DNA of 64,000 nt from Marinoscillum sp040222955 (lineage in GTDB: Bacteria; Bacteroidota; Bacteroidia; Cytophagales; Cyclobacteriaceae), in assembly GCF_040222955.1 (NCBI RefSeq), contig NZ_JAVKCA010000009.1, forward strand, positions 124,001 to 188,000, in the 5' to 3' direction. Positions 9,934 to 18,003 of this stretch are shown here, in pieces. The position numbers and the translations under genes are program-made. How positions within the stretch are numbered: position 1 is the first letter of the stretch; each line of letters opens with the position of its first letter. Below the pieces are notes generated by a model. That model was not told the DNA's origin and searched no databases. It saw nothing but the letters and a program-made list of their open reading frames with translations.

Positions 9934-12291
9934 TTATAGATCACTATTGATTTCAGTCGTCGCCATGTCAGGAGTGCTCGTGGATCTATCTGTCATGCGC
10001 AGTGTGAGGCTGCCGCCTGCTGTGATTTGTCCATGACTGATGGTATATCCATTGACCAGTTGGTTATTCCATTCTACCGATTCTACATAGACATTTTCAT
10101 CGCTGTTATTGATCGATTCAATGGTAAAAGTGGTATCGGAGTAATAATCCGGATTCAGCTCTATGCGCACCTTGTCAAAAATGGAGCTGCCGATTTGGTA
10201 TTCTGGATTTTCATCCACTCCGCCATTCATTTGAAACAGGCCTATTTTCATTAACACTGCCAGGCTTCCCATCAATCCCTGATCCTCGTCTCCATTATAG
10301 CCCGTGGCTGGAGATAAACCACTAAAGGTTTGATCTACCACACTGCGGGACCAGTATTGGGTTAAGTCGGGCCTACCCATTTTGTGAAAAACAAATGCCG
10401 TCTGTATAGAGGGTTGATTGCCGTAGTTAATCGGGATCCTTCTGTACTCAGGGTGCTCTTCTACATCGTGGGATGTGCCAGCTGTAAAGCCCAGTTTCAT
10501 GGCCTCTACGAATTGAGCGTTGAGTTTTTGCACGGCCTTTTCGGAGCCTCCCATCAGGCTGGCCAGTCCCTCTATATTGTGGGGCACAAACCAGGTGGCC
10601 TGAGCACTGTTTGCTTCTACAAAGCCCACTTTGTATTCGTAGGGATCAAAATTCTCCTGCCATTTGCCATCAACATCCCTAGGGCGCATCCACCCTGACC
10701 CTTGGTCGAATACATTTCTGAAGTTTTCAGAGCGTTTTAAGAAATACTCATAATCTGCCTGATGACCCAGCCGCTTTGCCAGCTGTGCGAGGGTCCAATC
10801 CTGATAGGCATACTCCAGCGTAAGGCTTCCTCCGTCCTGATGTCCCCCAAATTTCCCATCAGGGAGTGGATAAGGGACAAAACCATTTTCTATGTAGTAT
10901 TTCAAACCTCCACCTAAACTGGTGTCATGCTCATAACCTGCCTTTTCCATGATCCCACCTGTCACATGGTTCTTTTTCACAACCTTGTAGATGTGTTCCA
11001 AATCCTCAGCAATCAATCCTTCCTGAATAGCACTCACAATAAAAGGCGTGCTGGATGCTCCTGTCATTACATAAGTATAGTTTCCTCCAGATGGGCCCCG
11101 TGGGATTAGCCCTCCGTCTTTTTGATACTGCAGAAGTGAGTGCACAAACTGTGCTTTGATTTCAGGATAAACCAAGCCCCACAGGGTATTGATGGTCCAC
11201 TGCGCTCCCCAAAAGGAATCAGAGTTAAAATGATTGAATTTAGGCTGGCCATTGTCATCCAGGGGTAATTGCCCCACTCTGAAAGTAGTGCCGGTATTGT
11301 CCGGATAAGCACCGTTTACATCACTGATAATTCTTCGCCCCTGCAAAGCGTGCCACAAGTCTGTATAAAATCTTCTCTGGTCTGTCTCGGTGCCTCCCTC
11401 CACTTTGATTCTGCCCAATAAGCCATTCCATTCATTTTTGGACTGAGCCACCACCGCATCAAAATCCCAGTGAGGTAACTCCTCCCGGATATTCAATGCT
11501 GCGTTTTCTACAGAGGTGTAGGAAATTCCCACCTTCATGAGTACAGCCTCCTGCTTTGTACTGGCAAGCCTCACCAGGTAGTTGCCTGTGGTTTCGTCTT
11601 GATCCACAGAAGCAATGTCTGTGTTCAGGATTACCTTGAAAAATACGGTTACCGGCTTAGGTCTTCTTCCGGTTGCACCCATGACTACTTTACCGGAAAG
11701 CTCATTTTGATTGTCTTTCCTGATCCCTCCGTCCGTGTTTTCACATGGGCCGAGCATCGTGTTGAGGTTAAACAATACACCTGCCTGATCTGCTCCGGGA
11801 AAACTGTATTGATGTAGCCCCACGCGGGTGGTACTCGTGAGCTCAGCGGTGATTTGGTATCTGTCAAGCGCTACGTAATGATAACCCGGAGACATCTTTT
11901 CGGTTTCATGGCTAAACCTAGAATAAAAGTCCTGGTAAACCGTGCTTTTATTCCCTTCTGATAAGGTGACTGGCATTACAGAGACTCCAGACATTTGCCA
12001 CGCATGAATGTGGCTAAATCCTTTTATGGTATCCGTTTTATACCTGTAGCCACTTCCCCAGGCACCGTCAATTTCAGTATCAGGACTGAGGTTGACCATA
12101 CCAAAAGGCCTGCTGGCAGATGAAAAGAAAAACCATCTGGAATTCTCGGTATCTAAAGCAGGATAAACCAGCTCGGAGACAGATTTCTCCTCTTCTAATT
12201 TGTCTACCGTTTTTACTTTCAGTTTGCAAGACCCTGTTATCACTAAAACCAGGCATACAAAAATTTGTATATATAATTTGTGCTTATGCAT
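9934..12291 (-). CDS. Alpha-mannosidase, GH92 family
   Basis: GH92 enzymes are calcium-dependent, inverting exo-alpha-mannosidases. This 785-residue protein has a hydrophobic leader with the lipobox-like VITGSCKL, indicating a lipoprotein. It then shows SRPFGMVNLSPDTEIDG, GSGYRYKTDTIKGFSHIHAW in the N-terminal beta-sandwich, and in the (alpha/alpha)6 barrel GYEHDTSLGGGLKYYIENG, YGNQPSIQTAF and GYNGDEDQGLMGSLAV, the acidic block expected to contain the catalytic base. Length is normal for the family. It lies downstream of the first susD, separated by a strong terminator (12619-12650) and ~300 bp, so it likely has its own promoter and leads a GH92-unknown-GH29-HTCS unit. Its presence implies mannose in the glycan or in its side chains. 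The exact linkage is not readable. Confidence 0.93.
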   Translation of the reverse strand: MHKHKLYIQIFVCLVLVITGSCKLKVKTVDKLEEEKSVSELVYPALDTENSRWFFFSSASRPFGMVNLSPDTEIDGAWGSGYRYKTDTIKGFSHIHAWQMSGVSVMPVTLSEGNKSTVYQDFYSRFSHETEKMSPGYHYVALDRYQITAELTSTTRVGLHQYSFPGADQAGVLFNLNTMLGPCENTDGGIRKDNQNELSGKVVMGATGRRPKPVTVFFKVILNTDIASVDQDETTGNYLVRLASTKQEAVLMKVGISYTSVENAALNIREELPHWDFDAVVAQSKNEWNGLLGRIKVEGGTETDQRRFYTDLWHALQGRRIISDVNGAYPDNTGTTFRVGQLPLDDNGQPKFNHFNSDSFWGAQWTINTLWGLVYPEIKAQFVHSLLQYQKDGGLIPRGPSGGNYTYVMTGASSTPFIVSAIQEGLIAEDLEHIYKVVKKNHVTGGIMEKAGYEHDTSLGGGLKYYIENGFVPYPLPDGKFGGHQDGGSLTLEYAYQDWTLAQLAKRLGHQADYEYFLKRSENFRNVFDQGSGWMRPRDVDGKWQENFDPYEYKVGFVEANSAQATWFVPHNIEGLASLMGGSEKAVQKLNAQFVEAMKLGFTAGTSHDVEEHPEYRRIPINYGNQPSIQTAFVFHKMGRPDLTQYWSRSVVDQTFSGLSPATGYNGDEDQGLMGSLAVLMKIGLFQMNGGVDENPEYQIGSSIFDKVRIELNPDYYSDTTFTIESINNSDENVYVESVEWNNQLVNGYTISHGQITAGGSLTLRMTDRSTSTPDMATTEINSDL

Positions 12292-12687
12292 GTATTTTCT
12301 CTTTAAACAACAGGAGTGAAATTTTTCATGAAGTCACGAACGCAACACGAACAACACCCCTGACTTTCCACTCCCCTCCGGAAAACATTACTCATTTGAT
12401 GTTTTCATGGGCACGATTTTTCCACCTTATCCTGAGATGGACCGAAAACCTCATGTACCATCTGACCATCATTTTACAAGCCTTCGACTCGTGGGTTGTA
12501 GCAGGTTTCACTCTTTTGGAAGACTGCTAAATCAGCATCTGATTTCAGCATACTTTGCCTCTTCCTTCTACTCTAAAGGAATCTTGACCGAATGAAACAT
12601 TTGCTATGGTGAAGTGTAAAAAGGCAGACAAAAAGTTTCATCTGCCTTTTATACAACTGGAATTAGTTCACACCCAAAACCACGATC
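12292..12687. promoter_or_regulatory. Intergenic region between susD and GH92 gene
   Basis: About 400 bp without a credible gene. It contains the terminator described separately at 12619-12650 and presumably the promoter of the GH92 operon near 12300-12400. Two copies of CACGAAC at 12335-12341 and 12346-12352 are 11 bp apart, about one helical turn, 45-60 bp upstream of the GH92 start. This arrangement could be a regulator site, but the repeat is short and may be chance. Short open frames on both strands here lack protein-like composition. Confidence 0.3.
12619..12650 (-). terminator. Rho-independent-type terminator after susD
   Basis: A perfect 10-bp inverted repeat: AAAAGGCAGA at 12619-12628 pairs with TCTGCCTTTT at 12641-12650, with a 12-base loop. 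On the minus strand the stem ends in a run of T, so it fits an intrinsic terminator for the susC/susD unit that ends 38 bp upstream at 12688. The A/T-flanked stem would also work in the other direction, but no plus-strand gene is nearby. Confidence 0.8.
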
Positions 12688-14529
12688 CTAGTATCCATCA
12701 TTTTGAGCAATGGATGGAATGGTTCTATCAATCTCTTTCTGAGGAATCGGACGCAGGTAATGCGTACTCTTCAACTGACCCAATGCCCTGGTCCATGGGT
12801 TCATTGACGAGGTGCGCTCGATCAGTTTTTCAGTTCTTTTCAGGTCAAACCACCGACTATACTCACCCATCAGTTCCCTTGCACGCTCATCCAGGATCAT
12901 ATCGATATCCAGGTTTCCGTTGGCCCGATAGGACACAGTAGCCATAGAAGACAGATTGGCTGGTTCTTGGGCGCGCATTGGATCGCTTCCTGAATTGGCG
13001 CCAAGCGCTCTGTCAACAATCGTATTGTAATAAACCTCGGCACCCCCCAGATTTCCATTAGATGCACCTTTCAGGATTGCCTCAGCGGCAATCAAGTAAG
13101 CTTCAGCGGAACGGAATAGTGCCAGATCAAATGTACCCTGGGCTTCATCGTATGGGAGGCCTGGCTGCCAGAACTTCCACATAAGAGGTGTCATATCCTC
13201 CACATGGTAAGGCGTATTAGGATTAATTCCTATTTCATCCAGATTCAGAACTGCATAAGGTTTGCTACCGCCTACATCCATACCCTTATCCGCATTGCTG
13301 GCAGGGCTATTCCATGGAGGAAAATACACTACCGTATCTCCGGTGGCTATATTGATCTTCGTATCAGGATCATTAAGATCCGGAACAAAATCGTTGACAT
13401 CCGTCAATGCATACATCGCCTCTACAAAATTGTGATGGTACCTGGTATCCAATTGCGGATCAAACAATCTGTAGGTCGCCGGAGTGGTGATATAAGTGTT
13501 TCGTCCACCATGGCGATTATAGTCGCCCGTTCTTCCCGGAGAACCAGGAATACTTTCTGCGTCTCCACCAAAAAGAGAATGATAATCATTGCCTATTTGA
13601 TATTCACTAGGCTCATCATTGTCACTACCATTGGTTAGAATGTTGTCACTAAACTGTACAGCAAAAACTATTTCAGCATTTTGATCATTCTGAGCAGGGA
13701 AGGTTTCTTCAAGTGGATTCTCAGCGTGAAGGGGGAATAATTTACGATAATCTGACTCCAGTGGATAATCGGCAATGATCATATCTGCATATCCTACCGC
13801 CTTGTCAAAATCAGCTGCCGTTCCACCCAGGGAACTGTTGAAATTCCACCCTCTTGTCAGGTGAACCCTGGCCAATAGAAACTGTGCAGCACCCTTTGTG
13901 GCACGACCATACTGTGTATTGTCCTTCGTAGGCAGGGCTGCTTCTGCTTCTTCCAGGTCTTTAACAATTTGATCGTAAACCTGCGCTGCGGGCACTTTGA
14001 TCACTTCCCTGCTGGCAGTAGTGGTTTCCTCCAATGGCATTGGAATATCACCCCATTGCTGCACCGCATAGAAATAAGCAAGAGCTCTAAGGAATTTTGC
14101 CTCTCCCACTCTGATCGCTATCAAATCAGCATCCATTCCCTGGACATCATTTTGTCTTGAGATGGTGGTATTGGTCCTGGAAATTTGACTGTACAGCAAA
14201 TCCCATAGCTTGGTAGTGGAACCCACATTAGGGGTAAAGCGGGTATCGTATACATTTAAGACGTTACCCTGGTTTCCACTGCCCGCTTCGTCCCAGGACG
14301 TACTGGTAAACAGGTCGGTTCCCATCAATACTAAATCCCGCTCTTTATGTATTTCCCTAAGCTTGGTATAGTTTGATCTCACAAGATCCTCGAACCCTTG
14401 CTCAGTGACATAATAGTTATCTGTGGTCTGATAAGAAACCGAATTCTCATCCAAAAAATCATCGCAACCGGTAGTGAACAAAGTCACAAGGGCCAGTGCT
14501 ATTATATATTGTTTATTAAATAGTTTCAT
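12688..14529 (-). CDS. SusD/RagB-family outer-membrane glycan-binding lipoprotein
   Basis: This 613-residue protein is the surface lid of a SusCD uptake complex, binding oligosaccharides and passing them to the SusC channel. It has a lipoprotein signal (hydrophobic core, then TTGCDDFLDE with the acylated Cys near residue 22). The helical TPR-like fold typical of SusD is seen in segments such as VGEAKFLRALAYFYAVQQWG, a signature region of the family. The C-terminal part has DERARELMGEYSRWFDLKRT, also characteristic. It lies 33 bp downstream of its susC partner and is followed by a strong terminator. The sequence differs clearly from the second SusD at 37-39 kb, so the two pairs may take up different parts of one glycan or different glycans. 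Confidence 0.96.
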   Translation of the reverse strand: MKLFNKQYIIALALVTLFTTGCDDFLDENSVSYQTTDNYYVTEQGFEDLVRSNYTKLREIHKERDLVLMGTDLFTSTSWDEAGSGNQGNVLNVYDTRFTPNVGSTTKLWDLLYSQISRTNTTISRQNDVQGMDADLIAIRVGEAKFLRALAYFYAVQQWGDIPMPLEETTTASREVIKVPAAQVYDQIVKDLEEAEAALPTKDNTQYGRATKGAAQFLLARVHLTRGWNFNSSLGGTAADFDKAVGYADMIIADYPLESDYRKLFPLHAENPLEETFPAQNDQNAEIVFAVQFSDNILTNGSDNDEPSEYQIGNDYHSLFGGDAESIPGSPGRTGDYNRHGGRNTYITTPATYRLFDPQLDTRYHHNFVEAMYALTDVNDFVPDLNDPDTKINIATGDTVVYFPPWNSPASNADKGMDVGGSKPYAVLNLDEIGINPNTPYHVEDMTPLMWKFWQPGLPYDEAQGTFDLALFRSAEAYLIAAEAILKGASNGNLGGAEVYYNTIVDRALGANSGSDPMRAQEPANLSSMATVSYRANGNLDIDMILDERARELMGEYSRWFDLKRTEKLIERTSSMNPWTRALGQLKSTHYLRPIPQKEIDRTIPSIAQNDGY

Positions 14530-14562
14530 TTTTTAAATGTTTTGATGCTGGAAATAAACCGA

Positions 14563-17550
14563 CTAGAATGAGACATTTAAACCAAACAAATAGGTAGACG
14601 ATGGAATACCGTCATTGTATGTACTGGAGTTAAATTCCGGATCCATCCCATCAAAATCATGGAAAACAAATGGATTGCTTATCTGGACGTACATCCTGAA
14701 GTTGCTAAAACCGTATTTGTCCAATGCTGTCCCTGGCAGGGTATAGCCAAGCGTAATGTCAGAGATTCTCACAAAACTTGCATCCTGATAGAATACAGCA
14801 CCCCTGAAAGGATTATTGGCAATACCGGGCCCATAGTATTCATTGGAAGGGTTGTTAACAGTCCAGTAGTTAAGATTAAGTGCATTGTATCTTCCGGCAC
14901 CTATCTCCCCCATGGTACCTGAGAGCATACTGTTTCTATAAGTAGCGCCCTGGCTGGTATAGATCAGAAATGAAAAGTCAAAGTTGCCATAGGTAAACTT
15001 GTTGGTCATTCCCATCGTCCAGTCAGGCTGTTCGGAGCCAATGATCGTTCTATCATCGATATCTTCATTTGAAGAAATCATACCGTCACCGTTTTGATCC
15101 ACCACCTTTACCGAACCAGGAACCTGATCATACTCAGCAGCTTGATCAGCTTCATCCAATTGCCAGATTCCATCAAATTCATAATCGTAGTGAGCCTTCA
15201 ATGGGTGGCCTACAAATAGACCTGTAGCGATATCAGCCTGTATGCCATCATTGCCAATAGAGAGTATCTCGTTTACATTCCTGGCAAAATTGATACTGGT
15301 GGTCCATTTGAATTTCGTACTGGCGATATTCACCGTATTCAACGACAACTCAATACCCCTGTTAGCTACTTCACCTACATTGGTGGTCACGCTACTAAAG
15401 CCTGAAGATGTCGGGATTTGCTCATTGTAAATCAAATCAACTGTTTTACGGCTATATACCTCCAAACTAGCGCCGATCCTGTTTTTAATGAATCCCATAT
15501 CAAGACCGATGTTCAGTTCCTTACTTTTTTCCCATTTCAGATTTCTGTCCGCCAAATTGGCCGGAGCAAACCCGAATGCCTCGGAGCCCCCAAAATCATA
15601 GGCAGTATTGACCAATCTCGCCTGCGTGCTGTAAGGAGAAACAGAACTATTACCAACCAATCCATAGCTCACCCGTAATTTCATGTCGGAAATAGCCTCA
15701 ATACTATTGATGAAATCCTCTTCACCAAGTCTCCATGCCACCGCTGCTGATGGGAAGAAGTCCCATTTATTCCCCTCACTCAATTGTGAAGCGCCATCCC
15801 ATCTGCTGGTAAGTGTCAGTATATATTTGCTTTTATAACCATAAATGACCCTTCCCATGTAAGAGAGCAAAGATCTCTCGGTCAGTCTTGTATCTAATGA
15901 AGCAGGTCTTCCTGTGCCGTAAGCGTACCATAAGGAATTATATGGAATCTCATCAACATAACTATCCATTTCTTCATTGCGCTCGAAGAAGCTACTTTGC
16001 GCACCTGTAATCATGATATCGTGATCACCGAGCCCCTTCTTATAGGTAATTATGTTGTCCAGGGTATAATTGGAGATATCATCGGTTTGGCGAAATGATC
16101 TCGGAAGTAACGTAGTTTTTCTGTCCTTGGTCATAGTCCCCCGGAACTGGCCAAATCTGGAATTGTCAACGCTTGCGGAAATGGCTGATTTAATAGATAA
16201 CCCTTCAATGGGGGTTAATTCCAGGTAAGCATTCCCAAAGAAAGTATTCGACCGGGTCTCATCCTGAAAATTATCAGGGTGTATTTCCATAAGCGGATTT
16301 AAAACCTGCTTATCATTGATGCCCATCCAGGCAGCATAGCCATTCCATTCAAAATCCTGGTTCTCATCCGGGTTCAGAATGTCATCGTAGTGGGCCACAC
16401 CCGTAGGCCTGGCTCTGTAAGCACTTCTCAAGGCTTCATTAGAGCCCATTTGCTGCTTTGCAAAACTATAATTAGCTGTAAAACCTACTTTCAGGAAGTC
16501 GTTTACCTTACTGTCCATGCTACCTTTGATGTTATAGCGCTGGAATTCTGTATGCTTCAAATTTCCGCCTTCACCCAGGTATCCAGCTGAAAAATGATAG
16601 TTGGTAGTGCCACTTCCTCCGCCCACTGATATGGAATGATTGGTCTGCATAGCAGGTCCTGAAATTTCGTCTAACCAATTGGTACTCTTACCCGATTCAA
16701 CCAGGTCAATTTCCGTAGAAGTAAACGGCCTTGAAGTACCACCATTTAGCTCATTATCAGTCACGCTGGCCTTGTAAAACTGCTGTGCATTCATCATGTC
16801 TGGTAGGTGATTTGGTGTTTTTACACCTACGTAGCCATTGTAACTAACCACTGGCTTACCTGTGGTTCCTCTTTTGGTCGTAATAATGATCACACCATTG
16901 GCTCCTCTGGAACCGTAAATGGCAGTTGATGAAGCATCTTTCAGGATATCCATCGACTGTATATCTGCGGGATTAAGTGCATTGATGTCTCCACCCATCA
17001 CACCGTCAATGACCACCAGTGGCTCGTTGCTGTAATCTATCGAACTCAACCCCCGAATGTTAATGTTGTATCCTGCCCCCGGCCGGCTATTCTGTTTAGT
17101 GACAATCACACCGGCAGCCTGACCCTGAATGGCTTTTGCCGCCTGGACAGGGTTGGCTCGTACAATATCCTTAGACTCAACAGAGGCTATTGCTCCTGTC
17201 ACATCTTTCTTTTCAACCTGACCATAACCAATAACCACAACCTCCTCCAGCGAGGTGACATCAGGCTCCATGGATATATTGATCGTTGACCTTGTGCCTA
17301 CAGGTACATTTTGGGAATGAAATCCTATAGAACTAAATACTAAAACAGCATCTGAACCTTGTACCTCAAGTGCATAGTTTCCGTCAAAATCTGTCACTGT
17401 ACCAGTGGAAGTACCCTGAACAAGTATACTCACTCCTGGTATTGCAGTATTTTGATCGTCTGTTACTACTCCTGAGACTCGCGTCTGTGACCAGGCAGTA
17501 CTCGCATAACCTATTAATAAGGCTAACAATAAGAGTCTACGTTTTCTCAT
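14563..17550 (-). CDS. SusC/RagA-family TonB-dependent outer-membrane transporter
   Basis: This ~995-residue outer-membrane channel imports oligosaccharides using energy from TonB. After a signal peptide (RRLLLLALLIGYASTAWSQ) comes a CarboxypepD-regulatory-like domain (VSGVVTDDQNTAIPGVSI). The TonB-box/plug region includes EEVVVIGYGQVEKKDVTG and IRGLSSIDYSNEPLVVIDGV, followed by GSRGANGVIIITTKRG and a large beta-barrel ending with the aromatic F expected of outer-membrane proteins (LFGLNVSF). I take the ATG at 17550 (MRKRR) rather than 17559, because it gives a compact signal peptide; both are possible. It forms an operon with the susD gene 33 bp downstream. The upstream region carries a 25-bp element at 17632-17656 also found upstream of the DUF1080 operon. 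Confidence 0.96.
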   Translation of the reverse strand: MRKRRLLLLALLIGYASTAWSQTRVSGVVTDDQNTAIPGVSILVQGTSTGTVTDFDGNYALEVQGSDAVLVFSSIGFHSQNVPVGTRSTINISMEPDVTSLEEVVVIGYGQVEKKDVTGAIASVESKDIVRANPVQAAKAIQGQAAGVIVTKQNSRPGAGYNINIRGLSSIDYSNEPLVVIDGVMGGDINALNPADIQSMDILKDASSTAIYGSRGANGVIIITTKRGTTGKPVVSYNGYVGVKTPNHLPDMMNAQQFYKASVTDNELNGGTSRPFTSTEIDLVESGKSTNWLDEISGPAMQTNHSISVGGGSGTTNYHFSAGYLGEGGNLKHTEFQRYNIKGSMDSKVNDFLKVGFTANYSFAKQQMGSNEALRSAYRARPTGVAHYDDILNPDENQDFEWNGYAAWMGINDKQVLNPLMEIHPDNFQDETRSNTFFGNAYLELTPIEGLSIKSAISASVDNSRFGQFRGTMTKDRKTTLLPRSFRQTDDISNYTLDNIITYKKGLGDHDIMITGAQSSFFERNEEMDSYVDEIPYNSLWYAYGTGRPASLDTRLTERSLLSYMGRVIYGYKSKYILTLTSRWDGASQLSEGNKWDFFPSAAVAWRLGEEDFINSIEAISDMKLRVSYGLVGNSSVSPYSTQARLVNTAYDFGGSEAFGFAPANLADRNLKWEKSKELNIGLDMGFIKNRIGASLEVYSRKTVDLIYNEQIPTSSGFSSVTTNVGEVANRGIELSLNTVNIASTKFKWTTSINFARNVNEILSIGNDGIQADIATGLFVGHPLKAHYDYEFDGIWQLDEADQAAEYDQVPGSVKVVDQNGDGMISSNEDIDDRTIIGSEQPDWTMGMTNKFTYGNFDFSFLIYTSQGATYRNSMLSGTMGEIGAGRYNALNLNYWTVNNPSNEYYGPGIANNPFRGAVFYQDASFVRISDITLGYTLPGTALDKYGFSNFRMYVQISNPFVFHDFDGMDPEFNSSTYNDGIPSSTYLFGLNVSF

Positions 17551-17631
17551 AAAAATCATTTTAGGTTAAAAAAAATTGAACTCCCTTATGGATTATCAAG
17601 CCTCAAGTAAGATTAACCGAATATTTTCCTA

Positions 17632-17658
17632 ATGGATTTTTTATCCAAAAACATGGAT
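17632..17658 (-). promoter_or_regulatory. Candidate HTCS operator upstream of susC (copy A)
   Basis: On the plus strand the element starts ATGGATTTTTTA at 17632 and ends CAAAAACATGGAT at 17658. The hexamer ATGGAT occurs at 17632 and again at 17653, exactly 21 bp apart, two helical turns, the spacing used by AraC-type activators with direct-repeat half-sites. The 25 bases 17632-17656 match 24534-24558 at 23 positions. The element is 72-81 bp upstream of the susC start. Binding by one of the two HTCS proteins is inferred. Confidence 0.55.
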
Positions 17659-17758
17659 GATTTATATACTTGGTAAAATACAGTCTATTTATTGCGTATT
17701 GCCACTTTTAAAAGCGATTTATCCTTACAAAATTGCCATTTTTTGAATGGTTAAACCA

Positions 17759-17911
17759 TTATTCCCAGATACCATCCAGCCAGTCGGGCCATTCGGAAGC
17801 GTACATCCATGCGGTGAGTGATATGTCCATAGATATGATCCCGGGGTATGGGCAACTTCCTGCCCCAACTTCAAAATCATGTGGAAATTCTCCCCGGCGG
17901 AGCAGATCTTC
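17759..17911 (-). pseudogene. Possible C-terminal gene remnant, 50 codons, no start codon
   Basis: On the minus strand a frame runs from just after a stop (TAA, 17912-17914) to a stop at 17759-17761, giving 50 residues without an initial Met. It has a protein-like, aromatic-rich composition, with GAGSCPYPGI and a tail MYASEWPDWLDGIWE. It looks like the end of an enzyme whose upstream part is gone. An alternative frame over the same DNA (17725-17934) has an ATG but less protein-like content. I cannot name a parent family, and chance is a real alternative. Confidence 0.28.
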
Positions 17912-18003
17912 TTAAATAATTCACCAAAAAACATGAGTTTTTACGCGAAGAAACAATCTGCACAACAGGATCAGGGTCAGGTTTTATAATTCCAGGTCAA
18001 AGT

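Larger units (their letters stand above)
17560..18003. other. Intergenic region between GH78-like gene and susC
   Basis: A 444-bp gap. Near the susC side it carries the shared 25-bp element (17632-17656). At the spacing where a -7 box would be expected from comparison with the DUF1080 promoter, the minus strand reads TTACTTG at 17604-17610, only a partial match to TAnnTTTG. Further away lies the possible gene remnant at 17759-17911. I see no terminator with a T-run after the GH78-like gene. Confidence 0.4.

Noticed and set aside
12335..12352. Two CACGAAC copies 11 bp apart
   Set aside because: Too short and only two copies; noted under the intergenic region but not claimed as an operator.
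17725..17934. 69-codon minus-strand frame with ATG
   Set aside because: Overlaps the more protein-like start-less frame at 17759-17911; composition does not suggest a real small protein.
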